Of a stretch of DNA of 64,000 nt, positions 1 through 11,978 are shown piece by piece. Each line of letters starts with the position of its first letter. Positions within the stretch are counted from its first letter, which is position 1. The stretch is from Actinomadura rubteroloni. Its GTDB lineage: Bacteria; Actinomycetota; Actinomycetes; Streptosporangiales; Streptosporangiaceae. The stretch covers positions 434,001 through 498,000 of the forward strand of contig NZ_MTBP01000002.1 in NCBI RefSeq assembly GCF_002911665.1, read 5' to 3'. Position numbers and translations under genes: made by a program. The notes beneath the pieces are model-generated. The model did no database searches and had not been told where the DNA came from. It saw only the letters and a list, made by a program, of their open reading frames with translations.

Positions 1-1849
<1,849 letters not shown>

Positions 1850-1850
<1 letters not shown>

Positions 1851-2968
1851 CACTCCGCTCCCTTCGTCATCAGGTCGCAGAAGCGGTCGAACAGGCCGGT
1901 GGCGTCGTGCGGGCCCGCCGCCGCCTCCGGGTGGTACTGGACGGAGAACGCGGGCCGCTCCAGCAGCCGCAGGCCCTCCACGCAGCCGTCGTTGAGGTTG
2001 ACGTGGCTCACCTCGGCGCGGCCGTAGGGCGTGTCGAACGGGCCGTCGGTCGGCGCGTCCACCGCGAAGCCGTGGTTGTGCGCCGACACCGCGACGCGTC
2101 CGGTCGCGCGGTCCTGCACGGGCTGGTTGACGCCCCGGTGCCCGAACCGCAGCTTGTACGTCCCGAGGCCGAGCGCGCGGCCGAAGATCTGGTTCCCGAA
2201 GCAGATCCCGAAGAACGGGACCTCGGCCGTCAGGACGCCGCGCAGCGCGGCCACCGCGCCGTCGGCGGTCGCCGGGTCGCCGGGGCCGTTGGAGAAGAAC
2301 ACGCCGTCGGGGCGCAGCGCGAGGATGTCGGCGGCGGTGACGTCGGCGGGCAGCACGTGGACCTCGCAGCCCCGCTCGGCCAGCCGGTGCGGCGTCATCG
2401 CCTTGATGCCGAGGTCCACGGCGGCGACGGTGAACCGCTTCGCCCCGATCGCCGGGACGACGTACGGCTCCAGCGTCGAGACCTCCTTGGCCAGGTCCGC
2501 GCCCTCCATGCCGGGGGCCGCCTGGACGCGCGCGACGAGTTCGCGCTCGTCCGCGACCGCCGGGCCGCTGAAGATCCCGGCGCGCATCGCGCCCCGGTCC
2601 CGCAGGTGGCGGGTCAGCGCGCGGGTGCCGGGGATCGCGATCCCGACGACGCCCTGGTCGCGCAGCGCCGACCCGAGCGACCCGGTGGCCCGCCAGTTCG
2701 ACGCGACCCGCGCGGGCTCGCGCACGACGTACCCGGCGACCTGGATGCGGGACGACTCGGGGTCCTCCTCGTTCACGCCCGTGTTGCCGACGTGCGGGGC
2801 GGTCATCGCGACGATCTGCCGCGCGTACGACGGGTCGGTCAGCGTCTCCTGGTAGCCGGTCATGCCGGTGTTGAAGACGATCTCGCCGAGCGTCTCCCCC
2901 ACGGCCCCGTACGGCGTCCCCCGGAAGACGCGCCCGTCCTCCAGCACAAGGATTGCGGTCTCGGTCAC
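1850..2968 (-). CDS. carA: Carbamoyl-phosphate synthase small subunit (glutamine amidotransferase)
   Basis: Hydrolyses glutamine and channels ammonia to CarB. The 372-residue product has the CarA N-terminal domain ([29 protein letters not shown]) and a C-terminal class I amidotransferase domain. The nucleophile Cys lies in [12 protein letters not shown] and the His/Glu pair in FSVQYHPEA. The start is the GTG at 2966-2968, which overlaps the pyrC stop by four bases. It encodes [12 protein letters not shown], the usual CarA beginning. The open frame continues upstream but that part overlaps pyrC. Confidence 0.97.
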
Positions 2969-4247
2969 TGCAGCTTTCCTTCCAGCACGGTGGGGCGGCC
3001 CCGCAGGAACGTGGCGACGACCCGGCCGGGGAGGGTGAGCCCGGCGTAGGGGGTGTTGCGGCTCTTGGACGTCATCGCGGCCGGGTCCACGGCGCGGCGC
3101 GGCGCGGTGTCGTACACGGTCAGGTTCGCGGGGGCGCCCGGCTCGATCGGCCGGCCCTGCCCGTCCAGCCGCCCGATCCGCGCGGGCGCGAACGACATGC
3201 GGTCGGCGACGCCGGCCCAGTCCAGCAGGCCGGTCTCGATCATCGCCTCCTGGACGACCGGCAGCGCCGTCTCCAGCCCGATCATCCCCATCGCCGCCTC
3301 GGCCCACTCGGTCTCCTTGGCCTCGACCGGGTGCGGGGCGTGGTCGGTGGCGACGCAGTCGACGGTGCCGTCGGCGAGGGCGTGCCGCAGCGCGGTGACG
3401 TCGTCGGCGGTGCGCAGCGGCGGGTTCACCTTGAAGATCGGGTCGTAGCCGCAGGCGCGGGTGTCGTCCAGCAGCAGGTGGTGCGGCGTCACCTCGGCGG
3501 TGACCTGGCAGCCCCGGCTCTTGGCCCACCGGATGATCTCGACGGACCCGGCGGTCGACACGTGGCAGACGTGCAGCCGGGACCCGACGTGCTCGGCGAG
3601 CAGCACGTCCCGCGCGATGATCGCCTCCTCGGCGACCGCAGGCCAGCCGCGCAGCCCGAGCGCCGCCGACATCTCGCCCTCGTTGAGCTGGGCGCCCTCG
3701 GTCAGCCTCGGCTCCTGCGCGTGCTGCGCGACGACGCCGTCGAACGCCTTCACGTACTCCAGCGCCCGCCGCATGATCACCGCGTCGGACACGCAGTGCC
3801 CGTCGTCGGAGAACACCCGGACGCGGGCGGCCGAGTCGGCCATCGCGCCCAGCTCGGCGAGCTGCTCGCCGCGGATGCCGTTGGTGACCGCGCCGACCGG
3901 GTGGACGTCGCAGTACGCCGCCTCGCGGCCGAGCCGCCAGACCTGCTCCACGACGCCGGCCGTGTCGGCCACCGGGTCGGTGTTGGCCATCGCGTGGACG
4001 GCCGTGAACCCGCCCATCGCGGCGGCCTTCGTCCCGGACTCGACGGTCTCGGCGTCCTCGCGGCCGGGCTCGCGCAGGTGGGTGTGCAGGTCTACCAGGC
4101 CGGGCAGCACGATGAGGCCGGTGGCGTCCACGACCTCGGCGCCGTCGGCGTCCAGGCCGCGGCCGACCGCCGCGATCACGCCGTCGCGGACGAGGACGTC
4201 CGCCGTCTCGCCGCCGAGGATCCGGCCGTTCCTGATCAGGTACGCGG

Positions 4248-4251
<4 letters not shown>
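2965..4251 (-). CDS. pyrC: Dihydroorotase
   Basis: Cyclises N-carbamoyl-L-aspartate to dihydroorotate, the third step of pyrimidine synthesis. The 428-residue product is an amidohydrolase of the PyrC class I type. It has the metal-binding [10 protein letters not shown] motif near residue 58, further histidines in VCHVSTAG and VTPHHLLL, and the ATDHAPH motif. The GTG start at 4249-4251 overlaps the pyrB stop by four bases and its own stop overlaps the carA start, which supports coupled translation along the operon. Confidence 0.97.
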
Positions 4252-5833
<1,582 letters not shown>

Positions 5834-6074
5834 ACGCCTTGTCCCGTTCACGGTAGCAGGGGCCCCGGACCGCCCCGCACCCGGCGTCCGACCGTCTTGC
5901 CTGGTGAGAGGCGTCACACGTGGGTATACAGAGCGGACACGGGCCGGCGTGCGGGCGGGCCGCCGGGACGGTGCGCACGGGCGCCCGGCGCCCTACCGCA
6001 TGACCCCGGGAAGAGCAGCGGATTCGACCGCTTTTTTCCAATCGGCTTGACCTTCGGCCGTCCCCGTTTTACCG

Positions 6075-6087
6075 TCACTGTCCGTAA
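6075..6087 (+). promoter_or_regulatory. BldD operator upstream of bldD
   Basis: TCACTGTCCGTAA fits the published BldD consensus TNAC-N5-GTNA at every fixed position. It lies about 125 bases upstream of the bldD start in the pyrR-bldD divergent region, so it probably mediates bldD autorepression by BldD bound to cyclic di-GMP. Confidence 0.7.
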
Positions 6088-6211
6088 CCATCCCTGGAGG
6101 CAGTCTCTAGAGGCCCGAACCGGCCCCCTGACCTGTCTCCCCCCGGGACGATCCGCCGCGATCAACCGGGGCCGTTGAACGACGATGAAAGTGAGCCTGG
6201 GGGGCCGCGAA

Positions 6212-6706
6212 ATGCCGTCTGAATACGCTAAGGCTCTCGGTGCGCGCCTGCGCGCCATCCGCACCCAGCAGGGCCTGTCCCTGCACGGAGTGGAGGAGAA
6301 GTCGCGAGGGCGCTGGAAGGCCGTCGTCGTGGGTTCGTACGAGCGGGGCGACCGAGCCGTCACCGTGCAGAAACTGGCCGAGCTCGCCGATTTCTACGGC
6401 GTGCCGGTCTCGGAGCTGCTGCCCGGCGGCGCCGCGCCGAGCCCGCTCGGGCCGACGCCCAAGCTCGTGATCGACCTTGAGCGCCTGCAGCAGCTCCCGA
6501 AGGACAAGGCCGGGCCCCTCGCCCGCTACGCCCAGACGATCCAGAGCCAGCGGGGCGACTACAACGGGAAGGTCCTCTCGATCCGTCAGGAGGACCTGCG
6601 CTCCCTCGCCGTGATCTACGACAAGTCCCCGACCGAGCTCACCGAGGAGCTGATCGGCTGGGGCGTCCTGGACCCGGAGGCCCGCCGGGCCGTCGAGTCC
6701 TTCTAG
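6212..6706 (+). CDS. bldD: Developmental master regulator BldD
   Basis: DNA-binding repressor of sporulation genes in filamentous actinomycetes; it dimerises on tetrameric cyclic di-GMP. The 164-residue product has an XRE-type helix-turn-helix at the N terminus (LGARLRAIRTQQGLSLHGVEEKS, VVVGSYERGDRAVTVQKLAELADFYGVPVSELLPG). Its C-terminal domain carries the RGDYNGKVLSIRQEDLR segment around the cyclic di-GMP RxD-x8-RxxD motif. The start at MPSEYAK is chosen because family members begin there and a run of six G precedes it at good spacing. An in-frame ATG at 6185 would add nine residues. bldD next to the pyr operon is a known actinomycete arrangement. Confidence 0.95.
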   Translation: MPSEYAKALGARLRAIRTQQGLSLHGVEEKSRGRWKAVVVGSYERGDRAVTVQKLAELADFYGVPVSELLPGGAAPSPLGPTPKLVIDLERLQQLPKDKAGPLARYAQTIQSQRGDYNGKVLSIRQEDLRSLAVIYDKSPTELTEELIGWGVLDPEARRAVESF

Positions 6707-6712
6707 CGCGTT

Positions 6713-6755
6713 CGCCGGGGGCGGGGACGGATCCGATCCGTCCCCGCCCCCGGCG
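6713..6755 (+). terminator. Terminator after bldD
   Basis: Perfect inverted repeat with two 21-base arms and a single central base, six bases after the bldD stop. There is no T tract, as is common for GC-rich actinomycete terminators. It separates bldD from the accessory region to its right. Confidence 0.8.
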
Positions 6756-7093
6756 TTCGCGGGGACCGGAGGCGCGGGCCAAGGGGCGAACCCGCGCCCC
6801 CGGCCGGAATGACGACCGGTCCGGGGGGATGAACCGGCCGCCGGGCCACGAACCGACGACCTCGGCCACCACGCGAGCCGTCCCGCCACACGACGACCAG
6901 GCCCGCCGGGGCCACCTCAGCCGCCGCGCGGCAGAGCGTCCGCCGCGATGGCGCCGGGGCCGGGCGACCGCGTGCGCTGAACGACGGGGCGAGCGTGTGC
7001 TCGCCCCGGCCGAACTCCCAGGCCGAAGATCGCGAAGCGATGCCGTGGTCGCGCGTCCGTCCGGCGCGGGGACGAGCCGCCGCGCCGGGAGAT
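6756..7093. other. 338-base gap between bldD and the HEPN gene
   Basis: No convincing gene. The short open frames here have GC-driven composition with no family resemblance or ribosome-binding site. The only clear structure is the hairpin at 6986-7007. This is the left boundary of the accessory region. Confidence 0.5.
6986..7007 (-). terminator. Hairpin, probable terminator after the HEPN gene
   Basis: GGGGCGAGC and GCTCGCCCC form a perfect nine-pair stem around GTGT, about 90 bases beyond the stop of the leftward HEPN gene. It could act in either direction. Confidence 0.5.
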
Positions 7094-7621
7094 TTACAAC
7101 ATCGCCTGGCCCGGGACGCCGAGCGTGTCCTCGACCAGGGAGACGAACACGTCGGCGTCCTGGACGAGTTCGTCGGCCTCGCGCGGCGTCACCGCGCGCG
7201 GCAGGCCGGCCTCGGCGGCGGCGCGCTTGTCCGCGCCCGCCGCGAAGAACGCGGCCCATTCGCGCAGCGCCGGGTCGGCCTCGGGCAGCAGCACCCACAC
7301 GCTGCGCGGCCGTCCGCGCCGATGGGTCTCCAGGGGCTCGGACGCGGCGAGCACGGCCGCCGCCGCGCGCAGCGCCGCCATGTGGGCGTGGACGTACCGG
7401 AGCGCGGGCGAGGTCGCCTCGGCGGCCTCGGCGAGGCTCCGCCGCGCGGCGTGCAACTGGCCGACGGCCGTGTGCGCCGGACGGGGGGCCGGGACGGGAC
7501 GGGGGCGTGGACTCGGCGTGGGACTCGGCGCGGGGCTCGGCGTCGCACTCGGCGCCGGTCCGGGCCGCGCGGGCGCGTGGGCGCCTCGGGTCACGGTCGT
7601 GTCGTGTGTCGTTCCGGACAT
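7094..7621 (-). CDS. SAV_6107-type HEPN domain protein
   Basis: The 175-residue product has a Pro/Ala/Ser-rich disordered N terminus (about residues 10-45). A helical domain follows that resembles the actinobacterial SAV_6107 HEPN family: helix HTAVGQLHAARRSLAEAAE, then RGRPRSVWVLLPEADPALREWAAFFAAGADKR cut by a turn, then AVTPREADELVQDA. The ATG at 7621 has a clear GGAGG site; the open frame upstream has none. HEPN folds often act in RNA cleavage or nucleic-acid conflict systems, but this family's role is not established. A perfect SOS-type box 138 bases upstream suggests DNA-damage control. Confidence 0.75.
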   Translation of the reverse strand: MSGTTHDTTVTRGAHAPARPGPAPSATPSPAPSPTPSPRPRPVPAPRPAHTAVGQLHAARRSLAEAAEATSPALRYVHAHMAALRAAAAVLAASEPLETHRRGRPRSVWVLLPEADPALREWAAFFAAGADKRAAAEAGLPRAVTPREADELVQDADVFVSLVEDTLGVPGQAML

Positions 7622-7759
7622 GGTGCCTCCTTCCGGGCGCGGGCGCCCGGCCGGGCAGGAAGCTTCCCCTCTCCCTGCCCGGCCGGCCGGGTCCACCGCC
7701 GTCGCGCATACGGCGGCGGACCCGCTGGCCCTGGCGCGATCCGCGAGTATCGCGCCACA

Positions 7760-7775
7760 TCGAACAAAAGTTCGA
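7760..7775. promoter_or_regulatory. SOS (LexA) box
   Basis: TCGAAC-AAAA-GTTCGA is a perfect match to the actinobacterial LexA consensus TCGAAC-N4-GTTCGA, extended by one more symmetric base on each side. It lies between the left end of the tail module and the HEPN gene and is best placed to control the latter. Only sequence evidence is available. Confidence 0.75.
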
Positions 7776-7814
7776 TGCCACACCAGTTAACCGCCCCCGC
7801 GACGATTCGTCAAT

Positions 7815-7899
7815 ATGTTCGAACGGACACCGCGTCCCATCGCCACCGACTCCCCCGAGGACCCCTTCTGACCAGGCAATACACCTGTTCGATCGAACA
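7815..7899. promoter_or_regulatory. Two further GTTCGA-based palindromes
   Basis: GTTCGAAC at 7817-7824 and TGTTCGATCGAACA at 7886-7899 are perfect palindromes built from the same half-site as the SOS box, but with the halves in the opposite order. The second touches the stop codon of the holin-like gene. They may be additional operator sites or a weak hairpin; function unknown. Confidence 0.45.
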
Positions 7900-8130
7900 T
7901 CACTCGTACCGCGGAACCCGCCGCACGACACCCGCACCGAGCAGCACACGCCCCGCAACCGCCCACCGCCGCTCCAGCGCTCGCGCGACGACGTAGTACA
8001 CGGCCCCGAACACCCCGGTCAGCACCTCGCCCACCGGCCCGGCGGGCAGATCCAACCCCGCTCGGGCCGCCAGCGAGATCAGCACCCCGGCCAGGAACGG
8101 CACGACCGTGCGAACGACACTGTCCAACAT
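7900..8130 (-). CDS. Small two-helix membrane protein, holin-like
   Basis: A 76-residue protein with two predicted membrane segments (TVVPFLAGVLISLAARAGL and VGEVLTGVFGAVYYVVARAL) and a basic C terminus. Small proteins of this build are common at the end of actinophage tail modules and are often called holins, though no assay-based family assignment can be made from sequence alone. ATG at 8130 has a GGAGG site nine bases upstream. It is the last tail-module gene in the direction of transcription. Confidence 0.65.
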   Translation of the reverse strand: MLDSVVRTVVPFLAGVLISLAARAGLDLPAGPVGEVLTGVFGAVYYVVARALERRWAVAGRVLLGAGVVRRVPRYE

Positions 8131-8188
8131 CAGAACCTCCGAAAAGAGGCCGCCGCCGCGCCCCTGGCGAGGCGCGGCGGCGGCCCGG

Positions 8189-8437
8189 TCAGGACCCGGC
8201 GAGACCCGCGACGATGGACGCCACCGCCGACAGCAGCCCGAGCACGACCGACAGCGGCAGCGCGTACCGCCACCGCTCGCTCGCGCGCAGCCGCTGCTCA
8301 TGGTCGGCGAGCTGGGCGCGGATCTGCTCGAAGGTGGTGAGCATCCCGTCCACCTTGCCGCCCAGGGCGACGAGCTTGTCGTAGATGTCCCGGGCCGTGA
8401 TGATCACGCCGGGCGGCGGCGTCATCGGCTCATTCAT
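8189..8437 (-). CDS. Small coiled-coil plus membrane-anchor protein (XhlA/holin-accessory-like)
   Basis: An 82-residue protein with an N-terminal soluble helix (ITARDIYDKLVALGGKVDGMLTT), a charged coiled coil (FEQIRAQLADHEQRLRASERWR), and one C-terminal membrane segment (LPLSVVLGLLSAVASIVAGLAG). This order resembles phage haemolysin XhlA-type proteins that work with holins. Its start lies inside the last codons of the tiny upstream frame at 8430-8492, so translation may be coupled. The family call is tentative. Confidence 0.6.
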   Translation of the reverse strand: MNEPMTPPPGVIITARDIYDKLVALGGKVDGMLTTFEQIRAQLADHEQRLRASERWRYALPLSVVLGLLSAVASIVAGLAGS

Positions 8438-8492
8438 CGGCTTCCGTCTCCGGGACGTCCGGCTCGGACGTCCTCATGATCACTAGGGGCAC
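8430..8492 (-). CDS. Tiny 20-residue ORF coupled to the XhlA-like gene
   Basis: GTG at 8490-8492 is preceded by a strong GGAGGAAG site seven bases away. The frame encodes an acidic peptide ending PDVPETEADE and stops within the next gene's first codons. The ribosome site and overlap suggest real translation, perhaps to couple expression of the next gene. No family was recognised. Confidence 0.45.
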   Translation of the reverse strand: MPLVIMRTSEPDVPETEADE

Positions 8493-8514
8493 GGCGCTTC
8501 CTCCTCTCCGCCGG

Positions 8515-9828
8515 TCAGGTCCACGTGTCGCCCTGCCAGACGCGGACGTCGGCCTGCGCGGACGCTCCCACGCGCACGGTCGGCCGCGCCCACACGTCGT
8601 CGTCCGTCCACACCTTGGTGGTGGTGTCCGGTTCGGGGCGGAAGCCGGTCGCGTCGAACGTCTTCGCCAGTTGGGCGAGCACCTGTCCCGTGTGGTCGCG
8701 GCCGGTGAACTCGACCTTGATCGTGTCCCCGGCGTCCGTGACCTGGACATGGCCGAACTGCCCGGTGCCGGCCGGCGCGACGATCGGCCCGATCTGCCAC
8801 GTCCCCGACCCGCTGGACGTCTGGTCGAGCGGCGCGGCCACGAGTTCGACCGCGCCGATCCGCGAGTTGCGGCCATCGTCGGCGGCGATGGCGTGCATGT
8901 CCGCGCTGAGCACGACCATCTTGGCGCCCAGCCCGTAGGCGTTGATGAACGCGTTGATCTCGGCGAACTCGGTCTGGTAGTCGCCCCACCGGTCGCCGCC
9001 GGCCGCCGACATCCGGTGCGGGATGGACTCGCAGAGGAACACGACGGGCTCGGCGCACGTCTGCAGCAGGTCCAGGAACCACCGCTTCTGCTCGGTGCCG
9101 AGCATGGTCTTGCTCGCGCCCTCCGCATCCGTCGTGTTCGAACGGAACGTCCGGGTGTCGAGCAGGATGAACCGGCACCGTCCGACCACCCAGGTGCAGT
9201 ACAGGCCCGAGGCGGGCAGCGGGTAGAACGTCCCGTGCGCCCGCATCGACTCCTGCGCCGCCGCCGCGCCGACCGATCCCGACCAGCCGAACCGTCCGGT
9301 GAAATCGTGGTTGTCCCAGGTGGCGACCGTCGGCACCTCGCGGAGGAGCCGGCTGTACCGAGCGGTCGAGTACGCGTCCTCGAACGCCGCGTCGTACTGC
9401 GTCCGGTCCGCGGAGTCGATGTCCGAGTAGTGGATGTCGCCCATGAACAGGAACTGCAGCGGATTCATGGAGCGGATCTGGTCGTAGACGACGTGATTGG
9501 ACGACCTGATGCGGTCCCCGGCGAAGCAGAACCCGAAGTCCGCCTGCGCGCCCGGCACCGGCAGCGTCCGCAGCCGGCCCTGGTCGGCGAGGACGGCGCC
9601 GTCCGCCTCGACGGCCCAGTAGTACGCGGTCGCCGCGGCCAGGCCCGACACCTCGTGCTTGCTGAGCCCGCGCCCGTCGGGGGCCTGCGCGGACGACGCC
9701 ACCGGGTTCGCGAGGTCCGCGCTCGCCGAGACGAGCACGCGAACGCTCGCCGCGCCGGTCGTCCGGACGGTGAAGCGGGCCGCGGACTCGGTCGTCGCCC
9801 CGACCCAGCCGTAGGAGAGCCCGGCCAT
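8515..9828 (-). CDS. PhoD-like metallophosphoesterase in the tail module
   Basis: A 437-residue protein. Residues about 1-90 form a fibronectin-III-like N-terminal domain typical of PhoD phosphatases. Residues about 95-330 carry the metallophosphatase motifs: FAGDRI, MGDIHYSDID, TWDNHDF and the late LSADMHAI. The C-terminal 100 residues look like a beta-rich appendage ending VWQGDTWT. There is no signal peptide or Tat motif, unlike secreted PhoD enzymes, and the ATG directly follows the stop of the preceding tail gene (TAGATG). This points to a virion-borne phosphatase or phosphodiesterase, perhaps acting on teichoic acid or nucleic acid at the cell surface. The substrate is inferred. Confidence 0.75.
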   Translation of the reverse strand: MAGLSYGWVGATTESAARFTVRTTGAASVRVLVSASADLANPVASSAQAPDGRGLSKHEVSGLAAATAYYWAVEADGAVLADQGRLRTLPVPGAQADFGFCFAGDRIRSSNHVVYDQIRSMNPLQFLFMGDIHYSDIDSADRTQYDAAFEDAYSTARYSRLLREVPTVATWDNHDFTGRFGWSGSVGAAAAQESMRAHGTFYPLPASGLYCTWVVGRCRFILLDTRTFRSNTTDAEGASKTMLGTEQKRWFLDLLQTCAEPVVFLCESIPHRMSAAGGDRWGDYQTEFAEINAFINAYGLGAKMVVLSADMHAIAADDGRNSRIGAVELVAAPLDQTSSGSGTWQIGPIVAPAGTGQFGHVQVTDAGDTIKVEFTGRDHTGQVLAQLAKTFDATGFRPEPDTTTKVWTDDDVWARPTVRVGASAQADVRVWQGDTWT

Positions 9829-10932
9829 CTAGTTCTGCCTCCGCGTCAGGCCGATCTGGATGCCGAAGCCGTTGTCCGAACCGGGCTGGAACGACGCCGT
9901 CTTGACCCCGGACGGCCCGGCGACCGGCTGCGCGAAGTCGCAGACCAGCACCGAGGGGACCTGACTGGAGCCCGTCCCGGTCTGGTAGAGCCGCCGCGTG
10001 GTGCCCGCCGGGTCGGTGACGGCCGTCGGGACGCCGGGCGACTTCTCCCCGAAGACCGACAGGACGAGCACGTCCGGGACCGCCGTGTTGATCGACGGCG
10101 CGTCGCTGTTGTTGCCCGTGCCCGAGCGGATCGCGAACGCGCCCACCTGCGGCGTGCTCGCCGCGTTCGCGTACGCCACGATTCCCGCCGACACGCGGGC
10201 CGCGAAGGACGTCTGGGTCGCCGTCGCGAAGCCCCACGACGGCGCCGTGTCGCCCGCCGCGTAGACCTTGCCGTAGATCGCGATGCGCGTGTCCCCGCCG
10301 AACTGCTGGGACGTCTGCAGGACCGTCCAGCCGTCCGGCTGCGCGGACAGCAGTTCGCCGCTGCCGGACGCGAACACGACGGCGGCCACGAGGTAGTCCC
10401 CCGGCACCAGGCCGTTGGGCAGCGCGCAGGTCACCGTGGACGCCACGGTGAACACGCCGTTGGCCGCGCGGAACGCGATCGGGTTCCCGCCTGTCGGGGC
10501 GGACGTGTCGAACCAGACGTCGCCCGTGCCGGGGTTGCCGGGGGCCGTCGGGGACGCCGTGAGCCGTCCGACGCCCGACAGCCTGTCCTCCAGGGCGGCC
10601 AGCCGCGTCGCGACCTCGCCCACTTCGGCGCCGAGGTCGGTCGCGGTGATGAGCCGCCGCGCGCCCGAGCCGTCCAGCGACGCCGAGGCCCACATCGCGC
10701 GGACGCCGTCGGGCGCGGTGCCGAACGCGGGGATGGCGCCGGACGCGTCCGAGGTGACCGCGTCGTTCGGGATCGCGGTGCCCGTCGTGTCGAGGAGCCC
10801 GGTGATCTGCACGCCGCCGGTCGCCGCCGACCAGAACGTCACCGCGACGTTCGGCGCGAGCCGCAGTTCACCCGATTCTCCTTGCGTCACCACATAGTCG
10901 GCGATGCCTCCGCCGAACGAATGCCTCGCCAT
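9829..10932 (-). CDS. Minor tail / tail-fibre-like protein
   Basis: A 367-residue protein. The N-terminal segment (VAVTFWSAATGGVQITGLLDTTGTAI) resembles attachment regions of phage tail fibres. A short coiled coil follows (EVATRLAALEDRLSG, about residues 105-120), then a linker with NPGTGDVWFDT and a beta-rich C-terminal domain. Such a build is typical of a trimeric fibre. It lies between a terminator on its upstream side and the PhoD-like gene. No receptor can be inferred. Confidence 0.6.
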   Translation of the reverse strand: MARHSFGGGIADYVVTQGESGELRLAPNVAVTFWSAATGGVQITGLLDTTGTAIPNDAVTSDASGAIPAFGTAPDGVRAMWASASLDGSGARRLITATDLGAEVGEVATRLAALEDRLSGVGRLTASPTAPGNPGTGDVWFDTSAPTGGNPIAFRAANGVFTVASTVTCALPNGLVPGDYLVAAVVFASGSGELLSAQPDGWTVLQTSQQFGGDTRIAIYGKVYAAGDTAPSWGFATATQTSFAARVSAGIVAYANAASTPQVGAFAIRSGTGNNSDAPSINTAVPDVLVLSVFGEKSPGVPTAVTDPAGTTRRLYQTGTGSSQVPSVLVCDFAQPVAGPSGVKTASFQPGSDNGFGIQIGLTRRQN

Positions 10933-10988
10933 TCAAACCACCCCTGCCTTGCACAACTGGTTGTTCATTCGATGTCTCCCGGGCATGC

Positions 10989-11014
10989 AAAAAGCCCCGG
11001 CGAAGCGGGGCTTT
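10989..11014 (-). terminator. Terminator inside the tail module
   Basis: On the minus strand AAAGCCCCG and CGGGGCTTT pair over nine bases around a six-base loop and end in five T. It follows the tip-protein gene at 11030 and precedes the fibre and phosphatase genes, so the distal genes may be set to a lower level or have their own promoter. Confidence 0.75.
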
Positions 11015-11029
11015 GAAGAAGCGGTTCGG

Positions 11030-11977
11030 TCAGGCGCCGAGCCAGGTGTTCGACAGGTAGACGTGGTGGCCGATCGGAATGTCGGCGGCGACGTGCTGGA
11101 GCAGGACTTCGCCTGTGCTCGGGTCCACGTAAAGGCGTCCCGGCACCACGTAACCGCCCTTGGTGCCGTTGTCGCAGACCACCGCCGGCGAATGCCGGAA
11201 GGCGGGCATGAATTCTCGCCGGGGAAGCACGGCGAGAAGCGTGCCGTCCGCGTCGGATTTGCCGTAGACGCTGTTGACGCGCCGCATCGCGCCCGCCAGG
11301 TAGACGACGCCGTTGACCCGGCGGACCTTCACCTGCCAGCTCGTCTCCCAGACGGTCGGCCACGCGGGCTGGAGGTCGACCCAGCCGGTGTCCTCGGCGA
11401 CGACGCGCCAGTTCGTCCCGCCCGTGTTCCCGACCCAGCGCGCGGTGTCGCTCTCGTAGACGAGCTGTCCCATCGCGGGCTTGTCGGGACGGTTTCCGGA
11501 GAAACTCGGGGCCACACCGGCGCCGGCGAACTCGCGGGCGTCCGTCACGTCGGCGGTCCCGATCGTCGTGGCGTTCGCGCCGACGCGGATCGTGGCGAGC
11601 GGCAGCTCCCACACACCGCCCGGCGTCCGGACGGGGTCGGGCGCCTTCAGCGTGCCGGGCGTGCCCTGCCGGACCTGGAACGTCACGGCGTCGGCCGCCG
11701 GATCGGCGTGCAGCACCGCCAGGTCCGTGCGCTGCTGCGCGGACGCGGCGGCGACCGTCGCCGTCTCCCCCGTGCCCGACGACTCGTACCAGTAGCCGCC
11801 GACGTGGGCGAACCCGGGCGACATCTTCACCGTCATGCCGCCGGCCGGCGCGACCTTGCACGCCGTGTCGGACGGGTTGCCGCGGACGCCGTCGAGCTGG
11901 AACCCCTGGAACAGGCGGGCCAGCTCGATCTCCGTCGCGATCGGCTTGGTCTCGAACACTCCAGACTTCTCGGTCAT
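11030..11977 (-). CDS. Tail tip / baseplate-like protein
   Basis: A 315-residue protein with the N-terminal pattern of actinophage tip proteins (VFETKPIATEIELARLFQGFQLDGV, then MTVKMSPGFAHVGGYWYESSG). A middle region follows with repeated short beta segments, including VYESDTARWVGNTGGTNWRVV, which resembles a tail-fibre repeat. The C terminus is a beta-rich domain. It starts one base after the Gp37-like gene stop (TGAGATG). The role in host contact is inferred from position and build. Confidence 0.65.
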   Translation of the reverse strand: MTEKSGVFETKPIATEIELARLFQGFQLDGVRGNPSDTACKVAPAGGMTVKMSPGFAHVGGYWYESSGTGETATVAAASAQQRTDLAVLHADPAADAVTFQVRQGTPGTLKAPDPVRTPGGVWELPLATIRVGANATTIGTADVTDAREFAGAGVAPSFSGNRPDKPAMGQLVYESDTARWVGNTGGTNWRVVAEDTGWVDLQPAWPTVWETSWQVKVRRVNGVVYLAGAMRRVNSVYGKSDADGTLLAVLPRREFMPAFRHSPAVVCDNGTKGGYVVPGRLYVDPSTGEVLLQHVAADIPIGHHVYLSNTWLGA

Positions 11978-11978
11978 C

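Noticed and set aside
6756-7093. Small minus-strand gene at 6703-6915
   Set aside because: It runs through the bldD terminator, has no ribosome site, and its residues reflect GC bias only.
6829-8340. Long plus-strand open frame over the HEPN and holin-like genes
   Set aside because: Arg/Pro-rich composition produced by GC codon bias opposite real genes; no start signal.
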